Assembly (NCBI RefSeq): GCF_963576675.1
Contig: NC_088914.1
Location: 85,682,441-85,746,440, forward strand
DNA length: 64,000 nucleotides
Source: Euphorbia lathyris
Lineage: Eukaryota; Streptophyta; Magnoliopsida; Malpighiales; Euphorbiaceae
Direction: 5' to 3'
The notes under the pieces were generated by a model. It did no database searches. It was not told the origin of the DNA and saw only the letters and a program-made list of their open reading frames with translations. Shown one piece after another: positions 12,119-23,330 of this stretch (position 1 is the first letter of the stretch; each line of letters opens with the position of its first letter). Made by a program: the position numbers and the translations under genes.

Positions 12119-13892
12119 AATAATAATAATAATAGATATAATGTTGGATTGGATGGATACTCTTTCATAATATATGTTCAATTTTTTTTAAATGTTAGTT
12201 GATCACTCCAGAAAGCTAGGTTGGATTGTTAATCAAGCTTAAATTAGTTTGTCATGACTCATGATTCATCCACCGAATTTAGTTTCCTTTCTCCATTGTG
12301 ATGAAAGACACCAAGGTATGATCCAACGGAACACATACTGTTTAAGTGTGGTCGTTCTAATTCATTCTTTCGTGCAGCCTTATAAGGTGTTCGTTTGCAA
12401 CGATGTGAGATTGTGGTATTATCAAAACTAACAACTGCAATTTCTTATTCCAAATCAGACAGTCACAATTAATCAACCAGACAAAAATGAAGTTCAATTA
12501 ACCAGTAATTGCAATTTCTTCTTAACATAAAAATCAGAGTAGAGCAATTTTGATCACATGGACCTTAATGACCATGTAAAATTTGGTCATTCGCCATTAG
12601 ATCTAAACTTATTAGAATCGTAAGATGAAGATTCAAAACATCACAAGGCTTAAATTTAATAAGCTTAGATCTAACGATGAATGGTCAAATTATATATAAT
12701 GTTTATTTTACATATTTATAATTTTACTTATCTATCTACTATAATTAATACCAATGTAACACTATTTTTTGTTATTTCCTTATTATACACTGTTTTACAT
12801 TTTTCTTAACAAAATTAGGTTATTAGTTCACTAATAAATTTCAGTTTCGTTATAATGCCTATTAGAAACAGTTCGTCTCTAAAATTCAAAAAAATTTAGT
12901 CCGGTCAACTGCAAATTTCAATCATGTTCGGTAATGAAAAGACCGACCCCCGCTTAATCGTTGGTTTACTCCGTCTCCTCATAGGAGTCTGCCTTTGCTA
13001 AAACGTTTAACATTTATTCATAATTCTTTTACAAGAAAACATCGATGATCGCTGGAAGGCGGACCAAAAATCATTAAGTATAGCAACAAGATTACGACAA
13101 TTAACCGTAAATAAAGCAACCTAATGATTAAATTTGAGGTTTAAGAGAAATCAGGGAAAGACAGTAATTTTTTTGTTACAAGTTACAACCATACAAAAGG
13201 CGATCAACAATTCGAGTATCGAATTTTCTGAATATAATCAACCTAGAGCTCGAGTAGAACGAACTGCCATCAGTTCCCCGAGTAAGAAACACCTGCAAGC
13301 AAGCAGTGCATATCACCACACATACAATTTCATCCATCTACAGTACGAAAACGGAATACGTATAAAGACCATTATGAAGATGAATTGCACGAAAGCAAAG
13401 CGTATAGTAGGCAGAAGCAGAAGCAATACATAGTCAGACGCTCATCGGTGTCGATAAACAAAACTGTATTGCTACATTATTAAGAAAATAAAGACATAAA
13501 GCTCAACAAAGCCCTTCTGCATGCCGAACTTGCCAATAACAGATTACAACCCTAAACACAATAGATTAAGTCAGACATAAAGGGAAAATGAATTCTCAAT
13601 TTAGAAAGGCATCTGCGAAAATATACTAATTAATTAATTCTTTACAATACTTCTTTCGCAATCATTACAGTGAATAAAGTAGCCGTTATATAGTACATGA
13701 CACTAAGCTAAAATTGTGCAGTTTAAATTTCCTTTCCGGTCAGATTCTTGATGGTTCTAGCTAAGAATACAAACAAAAGAAGAACGGAATAGGAAACAAA
13801 AAGCGAAAGAAGAAAAGCTTCAGCTTCATTGTGATAGATTCTTTTAGGATTCAAGCATCTCAAAAACTTTTCCAGAACCCGCCAGATATTCA

Positions 13893-13912
13893 TCACGCAT
13901 CATCAGTGCAAG
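13893..13912 (-). other. second copy of the last exon (ends ACTDDA)
   Basis: About 350 bp beyond the canonical last exon, the same acceptor and 20-bp coding end recur with three changes: ttaatcag then CTTGCACTGATGATGCGTGA. It reads ACTDDA and a stop. It may be a usable alternative exon or a decaying duplicate. Confidence 0.5.
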
Positions 13913-14244
13913 CTGATTAAATGCAAGATACAAGGATGGTTCACATTTAGTCTTTTCCGTGCCAACAATAGTTAAGTTTCAAAAAAAGGAGGCAAATGAA
14001 ATATATGTGTCAATTCAATCTTATTCATTACATTCTTCTAAATTGATTTATAAACAGTACATGTTCAGGCTCAAAAGATACGGGGAAACAAAGGTGGTGT
14101 GTTTCAGGTCTAGAAAAGGGGGAAAAGCCAACTAATTCATCTAGGTTTCGGAAGCAAGAATACCAATTTGTCTCCTCAGCTGCTCATTCAAAACTTCTAA
14201 AGGCAGATTTGTACTAAAACTGGCTCGAATCCTCTGAGCATTCA

Positions 14245-16606
14245 TCACACATCATCATTGCAAGCTGATTAAATAAAAATAATCAGTATGCTCCTCTAGT
14301 GGTCAGATTCTTTTCTTTTCTCAGATCAAAACCAATGAAGAAAAATGCTCAAATTCAACTAGCTAAACGTTTGACTTACAACAGATGGACCATTTTATAG
14401 CCACACATATTGGTCACAAATCTCAAATTATTAAACTTCCATATGATAATTGATAAGAGAAAAAGTGAACATGATTAATTTATGGACAAAAACTAAACTC
14501 TAGCATAAACATGTAGAACATAGTTATTAGACTCGTACGAGTGGACGCGACTCGTACGAGTCGATACGATTCAGGTGGATTTCGAGTCGACTCTATGGTC
14601 TGACTCGAAATTCACCTGAATCGGCCATGACTCGGCCGCATCGGCCGAGTCACCCGAGTCGGCCGAGTCATGGCATTGCCTTAAAAAAAAAAATTTAAAT
14701 GTAAAATGGAAAACGTACGATACAGGTACTGGATTGTAACATCCATTTAGTGGAATAATTGTTGTGCTGTAAGTCTAAATATCGAATGTTGTGTTGGAAA
14801 TAAATGATATTAATGATTGTAACATCCATTTAGTGGAAAACGTACAGGTCCTAGTTTTGAAATTTATTTGTTACGGTTAAACATAAAAAAAATAAAAAGA
14901 ATAAATAAGTGTAGAGATGTTTCAAATAATTATGACTCTTCACTTGAAGTTGTGAAATTGAAAGACGACTCTTCAACTTTTAAGTATTTAACTTGATCAA
15001 TATTTCTATTTGGATATTAATATTTCATTTTTAGACCCATATTTAAAGTTAAATATGGTTCATATTTTATTTTTTTATAATATTTTAAAATTGATCCGTA
15101 TACGATTCACGAGTCTCGATTCACAAAATGAGATTTCGAATCACGAGTCGTATCTCGATTTAACAACTATGATGTAGAAACAATCTAAGGGAAGTATTCC
15201 GATGGAACTCTTAATGGCATCAGATGAGTAAGGTGAAAAACTATAGCAGTCCAAGCATATGATATAGACTCAAATGGGGCAAAAAAGACATTGAATTGAG
15301 AAGAAATTTTCATCCAAGTTAACATAAAATGCAAATATGATTAATTTCTGAATTGCTGGGGAAAAAAATCCAGGAATCGTTTTCTAGAATTGCTGCCGTT
15401 TTACATCAGTTCACAGTTATTTCTAATAAATATTCTCACTTAGTCTATAAACGATGCAACTCCTTTAATTTAAAAGCTCAGAAAGCAAAACAGTCCAAGT
15501 CCATCTCTGCTTCCTGATCTTCATCTAGTCTCATCTTGTCCTACATCAAGGAAGAGAAGGAACATGCACTTACTTTTATTTTCTTTTTATAAAAATGAAG
15601 CATGAAAAGAAAAAACAATAGTATAGTTTCCTTTTCCTAAAAGCCATGAAAAAAAATGGTAATGGACAAAGGTTGAAGTTATGCCATCAGAATTTGTTAT
15701 ATGCTCAAACATATCTCCAGTTACGACCGAACCAGAAGGACCTAAAGCTGCAAATTTAACTTTTCCACTTGTGCTAAATTACAATCATACAAATAGTCAA
15801 TGATTCTACAAATATCCATGAAAGAACCGCAAATTCTGTTCTATTACAGACCTAAGGGATAACACCAGCAAGAAAGAATCTACAAAATTATAACAAATTG
15901 GTGAACCTAGAGAGAGACAGAACCGTTCTTCTGAAGAAGACAGTAAATCAAAATAAGCACATATAAACACCTATCCGTATAGTTATTTAGGCATCAATTT
16001 TCGAACAGTGGTTTCTTTAAAATTTAAGATAACCTAATACTCCTTAACCCATTGAGAAATTATACACTTAATAACAGCTTCAGAAGTATGAAATATACCT
16101 AAATAAACTACAATTTGACTTTCATTGATGGAGATCAGTTGTGATTCAATAGTCAACCCATCAATTTTGGTTCAATCCATACACCAATTCAAATTCAATT
16201 AGAAAGATAAAAAAGAAAACAATGTTAATACCTTCCAGAAGCCAACCGTAGCTGCGTGGAGAGACGGAGAGCATCGAATTCATCAATGCCGAAGCAGTAG
16301 CCATGTGATATGGCATCATTGATTCGACACAGAAGCTCGTTTCTACAGGTCGCCTTTCATCAGCGAAACAAAACGCAATCTTAGAAACTTAATTCCAATA
16401 AACAAAATAATAATTGAAAAAGATGTTCATGTATATAGAGGGGAAATGTAATGCGACCTGAAAATTGGTTGAGAAAGAGGCTTGTTCGCGGGAGAGCGAA
16501 AGGGAGAAGCCGGTGAGGCTTTGGGTTTTGAGGCGAAGCGTGCGGCGGCGTTGCGAGCGGAGGAGGTAGAGCGAAAAATGGACCTGGCGGCGGAGAAAGA
16601 GGCCAT
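14245..16606 (-). CDS. NFD6-like: NUCLEAR FUSION DEFECTIVE 6-like protein
   Basis: Minus-strand exons are 16606-16458, 16353-16232 and a 20-bp last exon 14264-14245. All junctions are GT-AG and the lengths sum to 291 bp, giving 96 residues. The N-terminus ([19 protein letters not shown], then many A, R, S and K and no acidic residues) is a typical organelle presequence. The middle reads [34 protein letters not shown] and SYGWLLEA, and the end is CNDDV. This matches the NFD6 family, small mitochondrial or plastid proteins of which one member is needed for female gametophyte polar-nuclei fusion. The biochemical role is unknown. Two alternative last exons also keep the frame (see separate entries). 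The plus-strand frame at 16482-16664 is a shadow of exon 1. Confidence 0.85.
14519..15171. mobile_element. hAT-type MITE with 8-bp TSD
   Basis: The ends CATAGTTATTA and TAACAACTATG are inverses, and the perfect 8-bp duplication ATGTAGAA lies at 14511-14518 and 15172-15179. Both ends carry many CGAGT/ACTCG words; the left end is unusually GC-rich. It lies between two candidate last exons of the NFD6-like gene, so within its intron. Confidence 0.8.
15521..15540 (-). other. alternative last coding exon (ends GQDETR)
   Basis: After exon 2 of the NFD6-like gene, the nearest good acceptor (pyrimidine-rich, tgatgtag at 15541-15548) opens a 20-bp coding end. It reads GQDETR then TGA and keeps the frame. 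It would replace ACNDDV by a different tail. Confidence 0.55.
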
Positions 16607-17819
16607 ATTTTGGGCTTTCGCGATGATCAGAAAGAAAGTTCAGAGATCTTTTCTTGGGGAGTGAGGTTTTGCAAAGGGCACTTAAACCCTGTTCGAATAT
16701 GGAGTGTTTGTTTGAGGGTTTATTTGATTGAAAGATGCATTTTAGGAGGATAGAGAGAATGGATAATTTATTATTTTTTAAATTAATATCAGTTAAAAAA
16801 TTAAAATTAAAATTAAAAAATTAAAATTATATTTTATAAAATTTACATATTTATTTTATCAATATATATAATATTATATTATAATACCCATTTATTTATT
16901 TATTTATTTTCCTATTGAATAAAAAAATATTTAAACTAGAAAAATAATGGGTTTTGCTATTCACCGCTCCCAAATTAACTATTGGACATTTTCGGCGACA
17001 TTTTCGGCCTTTTCATTTTTCCATTCAAAAACTTAATATCCTCTCTCTCCCGAGCCAAAAATTGGATTTATGAAAATTGGACCGGAGAACGTTGAGGAAA
17101 TCGAATAACTACAATTCCTATTTACACTAATTGAAATCCGTCTCCAAAAACTAACCAATTTAATCAATATATATATACCCGTTTCCGCCTAGGCAGAAAC
17201 GGATAGTTCATCCGTTTCTACCTAGACGGAATGATGTGAATCACCCGTTTAGCACATTTTGGATGAATTTTTTCTCCGAATCCTGAGATGAAACTCGTGT
17301 TTTCGATTCGATTTTCAAATAAAAATACTTATATGGGGAATCATTAGTTTTTTTCCTTTGCCATGTTTAAGTCTCATGAATGTTGATCAGGTTTTTAAAT
17401 TTCGAAGAAATTTGAGAGAATTTCAGTTTTTGAGTTTAAAAAATGAAAAGGGCAAAAGCCTCCAAGAGGAGACGGTGATAAGTAATTTGAGGACGGAAAA
17501 TAGCAATCCACAGCTTAAGATTTGTAAAATAATTGTAATAGTTTTATTATCCATGCATATTAATAAATCAAATGAGGTTAATAATTGATTTAAGTGGTTA
17601 AGAGTTTTAAGTCGTTTAACATAAATCTCGAGTTCGAGTCTTAGCGTACGCAATAAGTTACAGTTTTGATCACATGCATCATAATGAGTATAGGGGATCC
17701 CCTAAATTCGGATTTGGTCATTAACCATAAAAAAAAAACGATGATCACAATTAAACCACTTTTCCGATTTTATTTTTTTAAAAACAGAATAATTAAAACC
17801 CCTTAAATTAAGGAAATAA
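16607..17819. other. intergenic, promoter side of the NFD6-like gene
   Basis: Sequence just right of 16606 is the presumed leader and promoter of the minus-strand gene. An AT-only stretch lies at about 16760-16930. A small palindromic block (gtttccgcctaggcagaaac and ccgtttctacctagacgg) lies at 17180-17232. At 17585-17690 a gttcgagtc word suggests a tRNA-derived SINE scrap, which I cannot support further. Confidence 0.4.
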
Positions 17820-18062
17820 CCAGTGGAAAAAGAGAGTCCTAACCTCAATTAATAACTAACTAGAAAGAGAAAGGAAGAAGGAAGTCGGAAGTCGTCTTCC
17901 CTGTTTTAGTCAGAACAAGAACATAGGTTAGTAAAATACAGTCTGACCGCTGCTCCGTTAGCAACAATCCAGAAAACGGATTGGAAGTTCAAAAATTCAT
18001 CCCGCAGAATTTGTTTGAGTCACGACGATTCATTGTAGAAGGAAGCAGATTCTGGGCACTAG
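17820..18062 (+). other. possible 5' leader exon of the FAR1-related locus
   Basis: Purine-rich, higher-complexity sequence ends at ggcactag/gtatgtatat (18062/18063), a good plant donor. The candidate acceptor ttttgtatcagacag lies about 100 bp before the FAR1-like ATG at 20128. No coding potential is seen. The link to the pseudogene is an inference from spacing and splice signals only. Confidence 0.3.
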
Positions 18063-18408
18063 GTATGTATATAATCATTCTTCAATCTTTTCTTGTGTCT
18101 AAAAAAGTATAATTGAACTTCGGAATTGAATTATTGGTTTCGCGATAGAGCTCTTGATTTGGACCTCCAATTCGTTTCCAATTCGTTTTCTGGATTGCTG
18201 CTATTTATTATTGGTTTCAATTTTCACGGTCTGATAGAAACAATAGGCAAATAAAGAAAGTTAGATAGAAACAATTTGGATATTTTCAAATTTGATTGAT
18301 AGAAACAAATTTGATTCATTTAGATGCTCTATAATAGAAAACAATTAGCAAATAAAGAAAGCTAGATAGAAACACCATATCTAATTTTCAAATTTGTTAA
18401 TTTAATAA

Positions 18409-18678
18409 GGGGGTGTTTGGTTCGGGATATTTAGGAATGAGAATAAAAATGGAAAGGTTTCATTCCCTTTGTTCTTGTTTGTTTTAAAAAAAAAAACTCA
18501 TTCGCTTTACCCATTTTAGATTATGGGTTTACCCCACTCTAGGTTAAGCCATTACCCCAAGCTATGTAGGGAATTGATTCCCTTTACCCCATTCATTTTC
18601 CTAAACATATCCAAACACATAAGGGAATTAATGTTTATTCATTTTCTTTCCTTTAGCCCTTGTGAACCAAACGGCCCA
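18409..18678. mobile_element. Tourist-like (PIF/Harbinger) MITE, TAA duplication
   Basis: The ends GGGGGTGTTTGGTT and AACCAAACGGCCCA are imperfect inverses of the common GGTGTTTGGTT type. TAA flanks both sides (18406-18408 and 18679-18681), and the length is 270 bp. Confidence 0.75.
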
Positions 18679-18926
18679 TAAGTCTTTTTCTATCCCTTCC
18701 TTCTTCAATGTAGGTTGCTTCTTGCTTATTCGGTGTTTGAGTTTAAAACTACAATATTAGCTTCTTTATTTATTAATTGGAACTAGTTCATTTATTGTTT
18801 TAGCAACTAGGTTGTTTTCTGTTTTTATTCTATAATTCTAAGTTTCAATTTCTTGTTTAAAAATTATCAATTTTTCTTATATTGTCTTCTTTTGTGAAAA
18901 GTGCATGGTCATGATAAAAAAAAAAA

Positions 18927-19833
18927 GATAACGTACCAAAATAGGTTTAAGGTTTTGGGAAAGTACCAATTTAGGCTCAACGTTCAAAATAGCACCAATA
19001 TAGGCTTAACGTTTACAACATAATATTAATTTAGGTTCAACGTTTACAATATATCATCAATTTAGGACTCACATACAAAATAGGACCAATATAGGCTTAA
19101 CGTTTACAAAATAATACGAATTTAAGCTTAATGTTTACAAAATATATCAAATTTAAGTTAAACGTCACAATTAAATTAACCATATTATATTCTTTTCCTA
19201 TTAACTTTATATGTTATCTTTTTTTTAGTTTTATTTTCTTATTTATTATAATACAATTAATTAATATTCTTGCCCATTAAGATCTTATATTTGTTTTTCA
19301 TCAATGATTCCATAACTACTAAATTTCATTGCTCATGTAATATATGCAAACTAAAAGTAATTGAATATCCACAATATTTCGAACACTAGTTAAAATAATA
19401 TTGATACATGTCAGTGTTCGAAATAGTGTGGATATTAAATTACTTTTAGTTTGCATATATTACATTAGGAGTAATGGAATGATTGATGAAAAATAAATAT
19501 AAAGCTTTAATGGGCAAGAATACTAATTAATTGTATTATAATAAATAAGAAAATAAAATTAAATAAAAAGATAACATATAATGTTAATAGGAAAAGAATA
19601 TAATATGGTTAATTTAATTGTGACGTTTAACTTAAATTTGATATATTTTGTAAACATTAAGCTTAAATTCGTATTATTTTGTAAACGTTAAGCCTATATT
19701 GGTCCTATTTTGTACGTGAGTCCTAAATCGATGATATATTGTAAACGTTAAGCCTATATTGGTGCTATTTTGAACGTTGAGCCTAAATTGGTACTTCTCC
19801 AAAAACCTTAGACCTATTTTGGTACCTTATCCC
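18927..19833. mobile_element. large foldback (Mutator-like) element
   Basis: This 900-bp element is almost entirely one palindrome with arms over 400 bp and the centre near 19390. Arms are built of short tandem statements such as ccaatataggcttaacgtt. The ends (gataacgtaccaaaatagg and its inverse before tatccc) match the 300-bp element at 9620. A-rich flanks (ataaaaaaa on both sides) obscure the exact duplication. Confidence 0.8.
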
Positions 19834-20127
19834 ATAAAAAAATTATCAATTTTTTTTATAGCAATAACAAGAGTACTTGATTTTATAATAACGATAAAAT
19901 TGGTTAAAAATATGATAAATAAAAATTGCCCTGGAATGATAATTTATGGTGCCAAAATCAAACCATTGACTATATTTATGTATGTTTTTTTTTCTAATAC
20001 TTATTTAATGGTGTTTTTGTATCAGACAGTAGGGATCCACCACTCCTATAAACCAGAGCTCTTTTTTTCTTATCATTCAACCTCACTGTTTCGACTTCAG
20101 CATCAGTTCTTTGTCTCTTTTAATTCA

Positions 20128-21270
20128 ATGGAAATCATACTAGAGAAATTGATTTTTCTCCAAGAAGATAATAATAAGACATTTATTCCCGATGTTGAAG
20201 ATGATATGAAACCAAAAATCGATCAACAATTTGATTCATTAGATGTTGTGTACAAATTTTACAATGACTATGCACGTAACGTTGGATTTAGCGTCAGAAA
20301 AGGCAAGGAAAATAAGAAAAAGAAAATAGTCACTTGGAAACAATATGTATGTTTCAAGGAAGAGAAACTAACGAGACATGGAGAAACAACAATGAAATTG
20401 GAGAAAGAGATCATAAGAAATATTCGAAGAGGGTGCAATGCAAAATTGACGGTGAGTCGTGATGGAAATTCTTATGGTGTGAAGACTTTCATAGAAGAAC
20501 ACAATCATGCACCTACGATACCAAGCAAAGTTCACATATTATCATCACATCATAAAATTACATAAGTTAAAAAGAATCTTACACGAGACCTTAAAAGTGG
20601 ACATTCCATTATACCACCAATTTGGATTATTTGAAACACAAGCTGGTGGACATGAAAATGTCGGTTGTATTGAAAGAGATTTACGAAATGCGGTCCAAGA
20701 TGAGAAAGAAAAAGTAAAGGAACAAACATTCTGTATGAGCACTTCAAAGCTAAAAAAGAGAAGGATCCCGATTTCTTTTTTGAATTTGATACTCATGAAG
20801 ATCAAAGGCTTGTTAGATGTTTCTGGATCAATTCAATTGCAAGAAAAGCATATTTTAATTTTGGTGATGTGGTTGTATTTGATACGACATATAACACCAA
20901 TCGTTACAAGATGATTTTTGTTCCTTTTATAGGCGTGAACCACCACGGGCAGACAACGGGGTTTGAGTGTGCATTTCTAAATGATAAGAAGTTTGAATCA
21001 TTTGTATGGTTGTTGAACACTTGGCTTGAGGCAATGCCTAATGGTCTCCTGCATGTTATTATCACCGATCAAGATCAAGCAATGTCAAAAGTAATTGCTC
21101 AAGTTTTGCTAACCACATTTCATAGGTATTACATATGGCATATATTGAAGAAATTTCCTGAGAAAACTAGTGTTGCTTTTATGAAAAACTACCGTGAGTT
21201 CTTTAAGAAGTGCATATGAGATTCAGAGTGTGAAAAAGAATTTGATTCCCTAATTGAGGTGCAGAAATGT
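20128..21270 (+). pseudogene. FAR1-related (FRS) pseudogene, truncated
   Basis: From ATG 20128 the frame gives a FAR1 DNA-binding region: FDSLDVVYKFYNDYARNVGF, SVRKGKENKKKK, RRGCNAKLTVSRDG and EEHNHAP. Near 20560 the homology shifts frame to KVDIPLYHQFGLFETQAGGH, ENVGCIERDLRN. Near 20720 it shifts again into a MULE transposase-like core: RCFWINSIARKAYFNFGDVV, VFDTTYNTNRYKM, FIGVNHHGQTTGFECAFL, SFVWLLNTWLEAMP, VIITDQDQAM and FHRYYIWHILKKF. A TGA stops it at 21217-21219, and the SWIM zinc-finger C-terminus is absent. FAR1/FRS proteins are domesticated Mutator transposases acting as nuclear transcription factors. Two frameshifts, a premature stop and truncation make this copy non-functional. Confidence 0.85.
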
Positions 21271-21590
21271 ATATAATTAATTGGGTTTATTTTACCCTGA
21301 CAACATAAGTGAATTAAAATCATCTAATGTGTTATATTGCTCAATCAACAAAGCTGAATGGATTCAGATTTTGAAATGAAGCATATTATCAACAAAAACT
21401 TGAGTCGATTTTCAAACTTGAAATAGGGGAGAAGAAGCATATTATCAGCAGAAACTTGTATCGATTTTCAAACTTCAAATAAGTAGAAAGAAGCATAAAA
21501 GCAAAATCATAGAGCTAAAAGAGACAGGGACAAAAGAATTAAGTTCAAAATAGAAACAATCAAAAAGAAGGAAGAAAGAGATGAGGAAAC

Positions 21591-21710
21591 CTAAAGGGCT
21601 CTAGATCCGTGCAAGACATGCCTCCATGCAATCCCAAACACCAAACTTAAGCCCAAGAAAAGGACGATGTCAATTGGCTCAGAAGAAGTTTCCTCAGCCA
21701 AAAATCCTAT
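21591..21710 (-). pseudogene. fragment of SOS1/NHX7-type Na+/H+ antiporter N-terminus
   Basis: The minus strand from 21710 reads IGFLAEETSSEPIDIVLF, LGLSLVFGIAWRHVLHGSR, then AL and a stop at 21591. It closely resembles the start of plant plasma-membrane SOS1 antiporters, where a short acidic/serine leader precedes the first membrane helix. The expected first codon is ATA here, as if ATG had mutated. No further membrane segments follow. The piece is about 40 codons of a protein normally over 1100 residues. It is a relic, perhaps left by a transposon capture. Confidence 0.6.
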
Positions 21711-21930
21711 AGAGAAATCCAAGCTCTACCGGATTAACCACTGAATTAGTAGTAGAGAATGAAGAAGTGAAGAAAGGAGGTGTAGCTGGAATTGAAGATG
21801 AATTTGGATCTATTAAAGAGTATTTGGGCTCTCTCTTGTAGCGCTATATAGAATAAACAGATAGAACCTGAAATTATGCAAGAGCAGAGTTGGAGAGGAT
21901 GATATCAGTGTTTTTTTTATATACAAATTG

Positions 21931-23321
21931 GGGGTAAATTACATACGTGGTGTATAATCTTTACCTGTTTTCATATTGTTGGAAATATGCCTTAGTTAAT
22001 TTATTAGCAGATAATGTTTTATTTAATTATTTGAATTTAGGAGAAGTTATTCAGTTATTGCTTATGTTTAGGAGAAGTTCTGGAAGTCAGTTGTAACTGA
22101 TGTTTGTAATTCTGTATAAATTTCCTGAAGATCAATAGAAGTTTAGTGTTGGTTCCAAACTCTTTGAGTTGGTTCCAAACTCATGAAAGTTAATTACTAC
22201 ACATACTTTGGTGTACAACCAAAAATTTGTCACACTAAAGTGTACAATCTTCTGGTGACCTCCCACTAAAGTGTATACCACGTAAAAATGATCGGTCAAC
22301 CCAGTCAATATGTCAAATCATCAATTTTTAACCCATATTTTAATGAAAATGGGACCCACCCATCTTCTTCAATCTTATATCTTCTTCTTTATTTTCCCTC
22401 TTCTCCATTTTTATCAAATATCATTTCTCTCTCTAACTCTCATCTCTCTCATTTTCACTTTCTCCTTCTAACTTTTCTCTCTCTCTCATTCTCCCTTTTC
22501 TTTTCTTTTTTGTTTTCAATTTAACTAACCGATTCAGTCGGAATTCCATGGATGCGGTGTTTGTGTTAAATATTTTATTTTTCTGAAAAGCTAAATTTCT
22601 CCAAACGATTATGTTCGCTATAAATATTATTATCTGGTAAAAAAGAGAAGAGCTTTTTAATCACTTCAATTTAGGTTGTTGTCGTATTCAATGTTTATGA
22701 ATCTAAGAATCTAAATACAGAAACCCAAATCAATTTTTTTTTAATAGCAGAATACATTAATATTTTAACTTGGTTCAGGTAGGTTGAATTACAATTTACT
22801 TGAATCAAGTTCAAGGATTTTAGAGGGTTATTTAGTAAATAATCAGATATATATATAAATTTTAGAGTTCAATCATTTTTTTACCAAACTCAAGAACCCA
22901 GATCAATTTTAACCTTTTTGAAATTTTTCATTTTTTTTCTTTGATGGAGAGGTTTAGTATTTTGAAAATGAAAGTTTAGTAAGAGAGAGAAAAGGAGAAT
23001 GAGAGAGAGAGAGAGGAGAGTTAGAGGGAGAAAGTGAAAATGAGAGTAAGAGAGAGAAATGATATTTGATAAAAATGGAGGAGAGATAAAATAAAGACGA
23101 AGATATAAGGTTGAAGAAGATGAATGAGTTCCATTTTCATTAAAATATGAGTTAAAAGTTGATGATTTGGCATGTTGACTGGGTTGACCGGTCATTTTTA
23201 CCTGGTGTACACTTTAGTGGGAGGTCGCCAGAAAGTTGTACACTTTAGTGTGATAAATTTTTGGTTGTACACCAAAGTGTGAAAACATGTAAAGGTTGTA
23301 CACCACGTATGCAATTTACCC
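21931..23321. mobile_element. foldback Mutator-like element, 9-bp TSD, carrying a solo LTR
   Basis: The perfect duplication TACAAATTG lies at 21922-21930 and 23322-23330. Ends are ggggtaaattacatacgtgg and the inverse at 23302-23321. Arms share long inverse blocks (gtacaccaaagtgtg, cactaaagtgtaca, gggttgaccggtc variants, CT-rich tract). The two reading frames at 22288-22524 (+) and 22890-23195 (-) are mirror images of the arms, not genes. A 225-bp solo LTR interrupts the left arm. Confidence 0.88.
21977..22201. mobile_element. small solo LTR (copia-like) in the foldback arm
   Basis: It starts TGTTGGAAATATGCC and ends TTACTACA. It splits the left arm exactly where the right arm is continuous. 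Flanks CATAT (21972-21976) and CATAC (22202-22206) are a 5-bp duplication with one mismatch. Confidence 0.7.
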
Positions 23322-23330
23322 TACAAATTG

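Larger units (their letters stand above)
10978..13892. other. intergenic with 3' ends of two convergent genes
   Basis: The left part includes the 3' untranslated region of the OB-fold gene; the right part likely includes 3' sequence of the minus-strand NFD6-like gene. Between them lie two Stowaway-like elements. The 99-residue frame at 13134-13433 has no recognisable domain and I do not call it a gene. Confidence 0.5.

Noticed and set aside
13134..13433. 99-residue plus-strand frame
   Set aside because: No domain and no similarity recognised; lies in the probable 3' region of the minus-strand gene.
13860..13960. Open minus-strand frame reading LYLAFNQLALMMRDEYLAG
   Set aside because: Better explained as the duplicated last exon and 3' region of the NFD6-like gene, whose stop lies in another frame.
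22288..23195. Two similar proteins on opposite strands (22288-22524 + and 22890-23195 -)
   Set aside because: They are the two arms of one palindromic transposon read on opposite strands; low-complexity Ser/Phe/Leu content.
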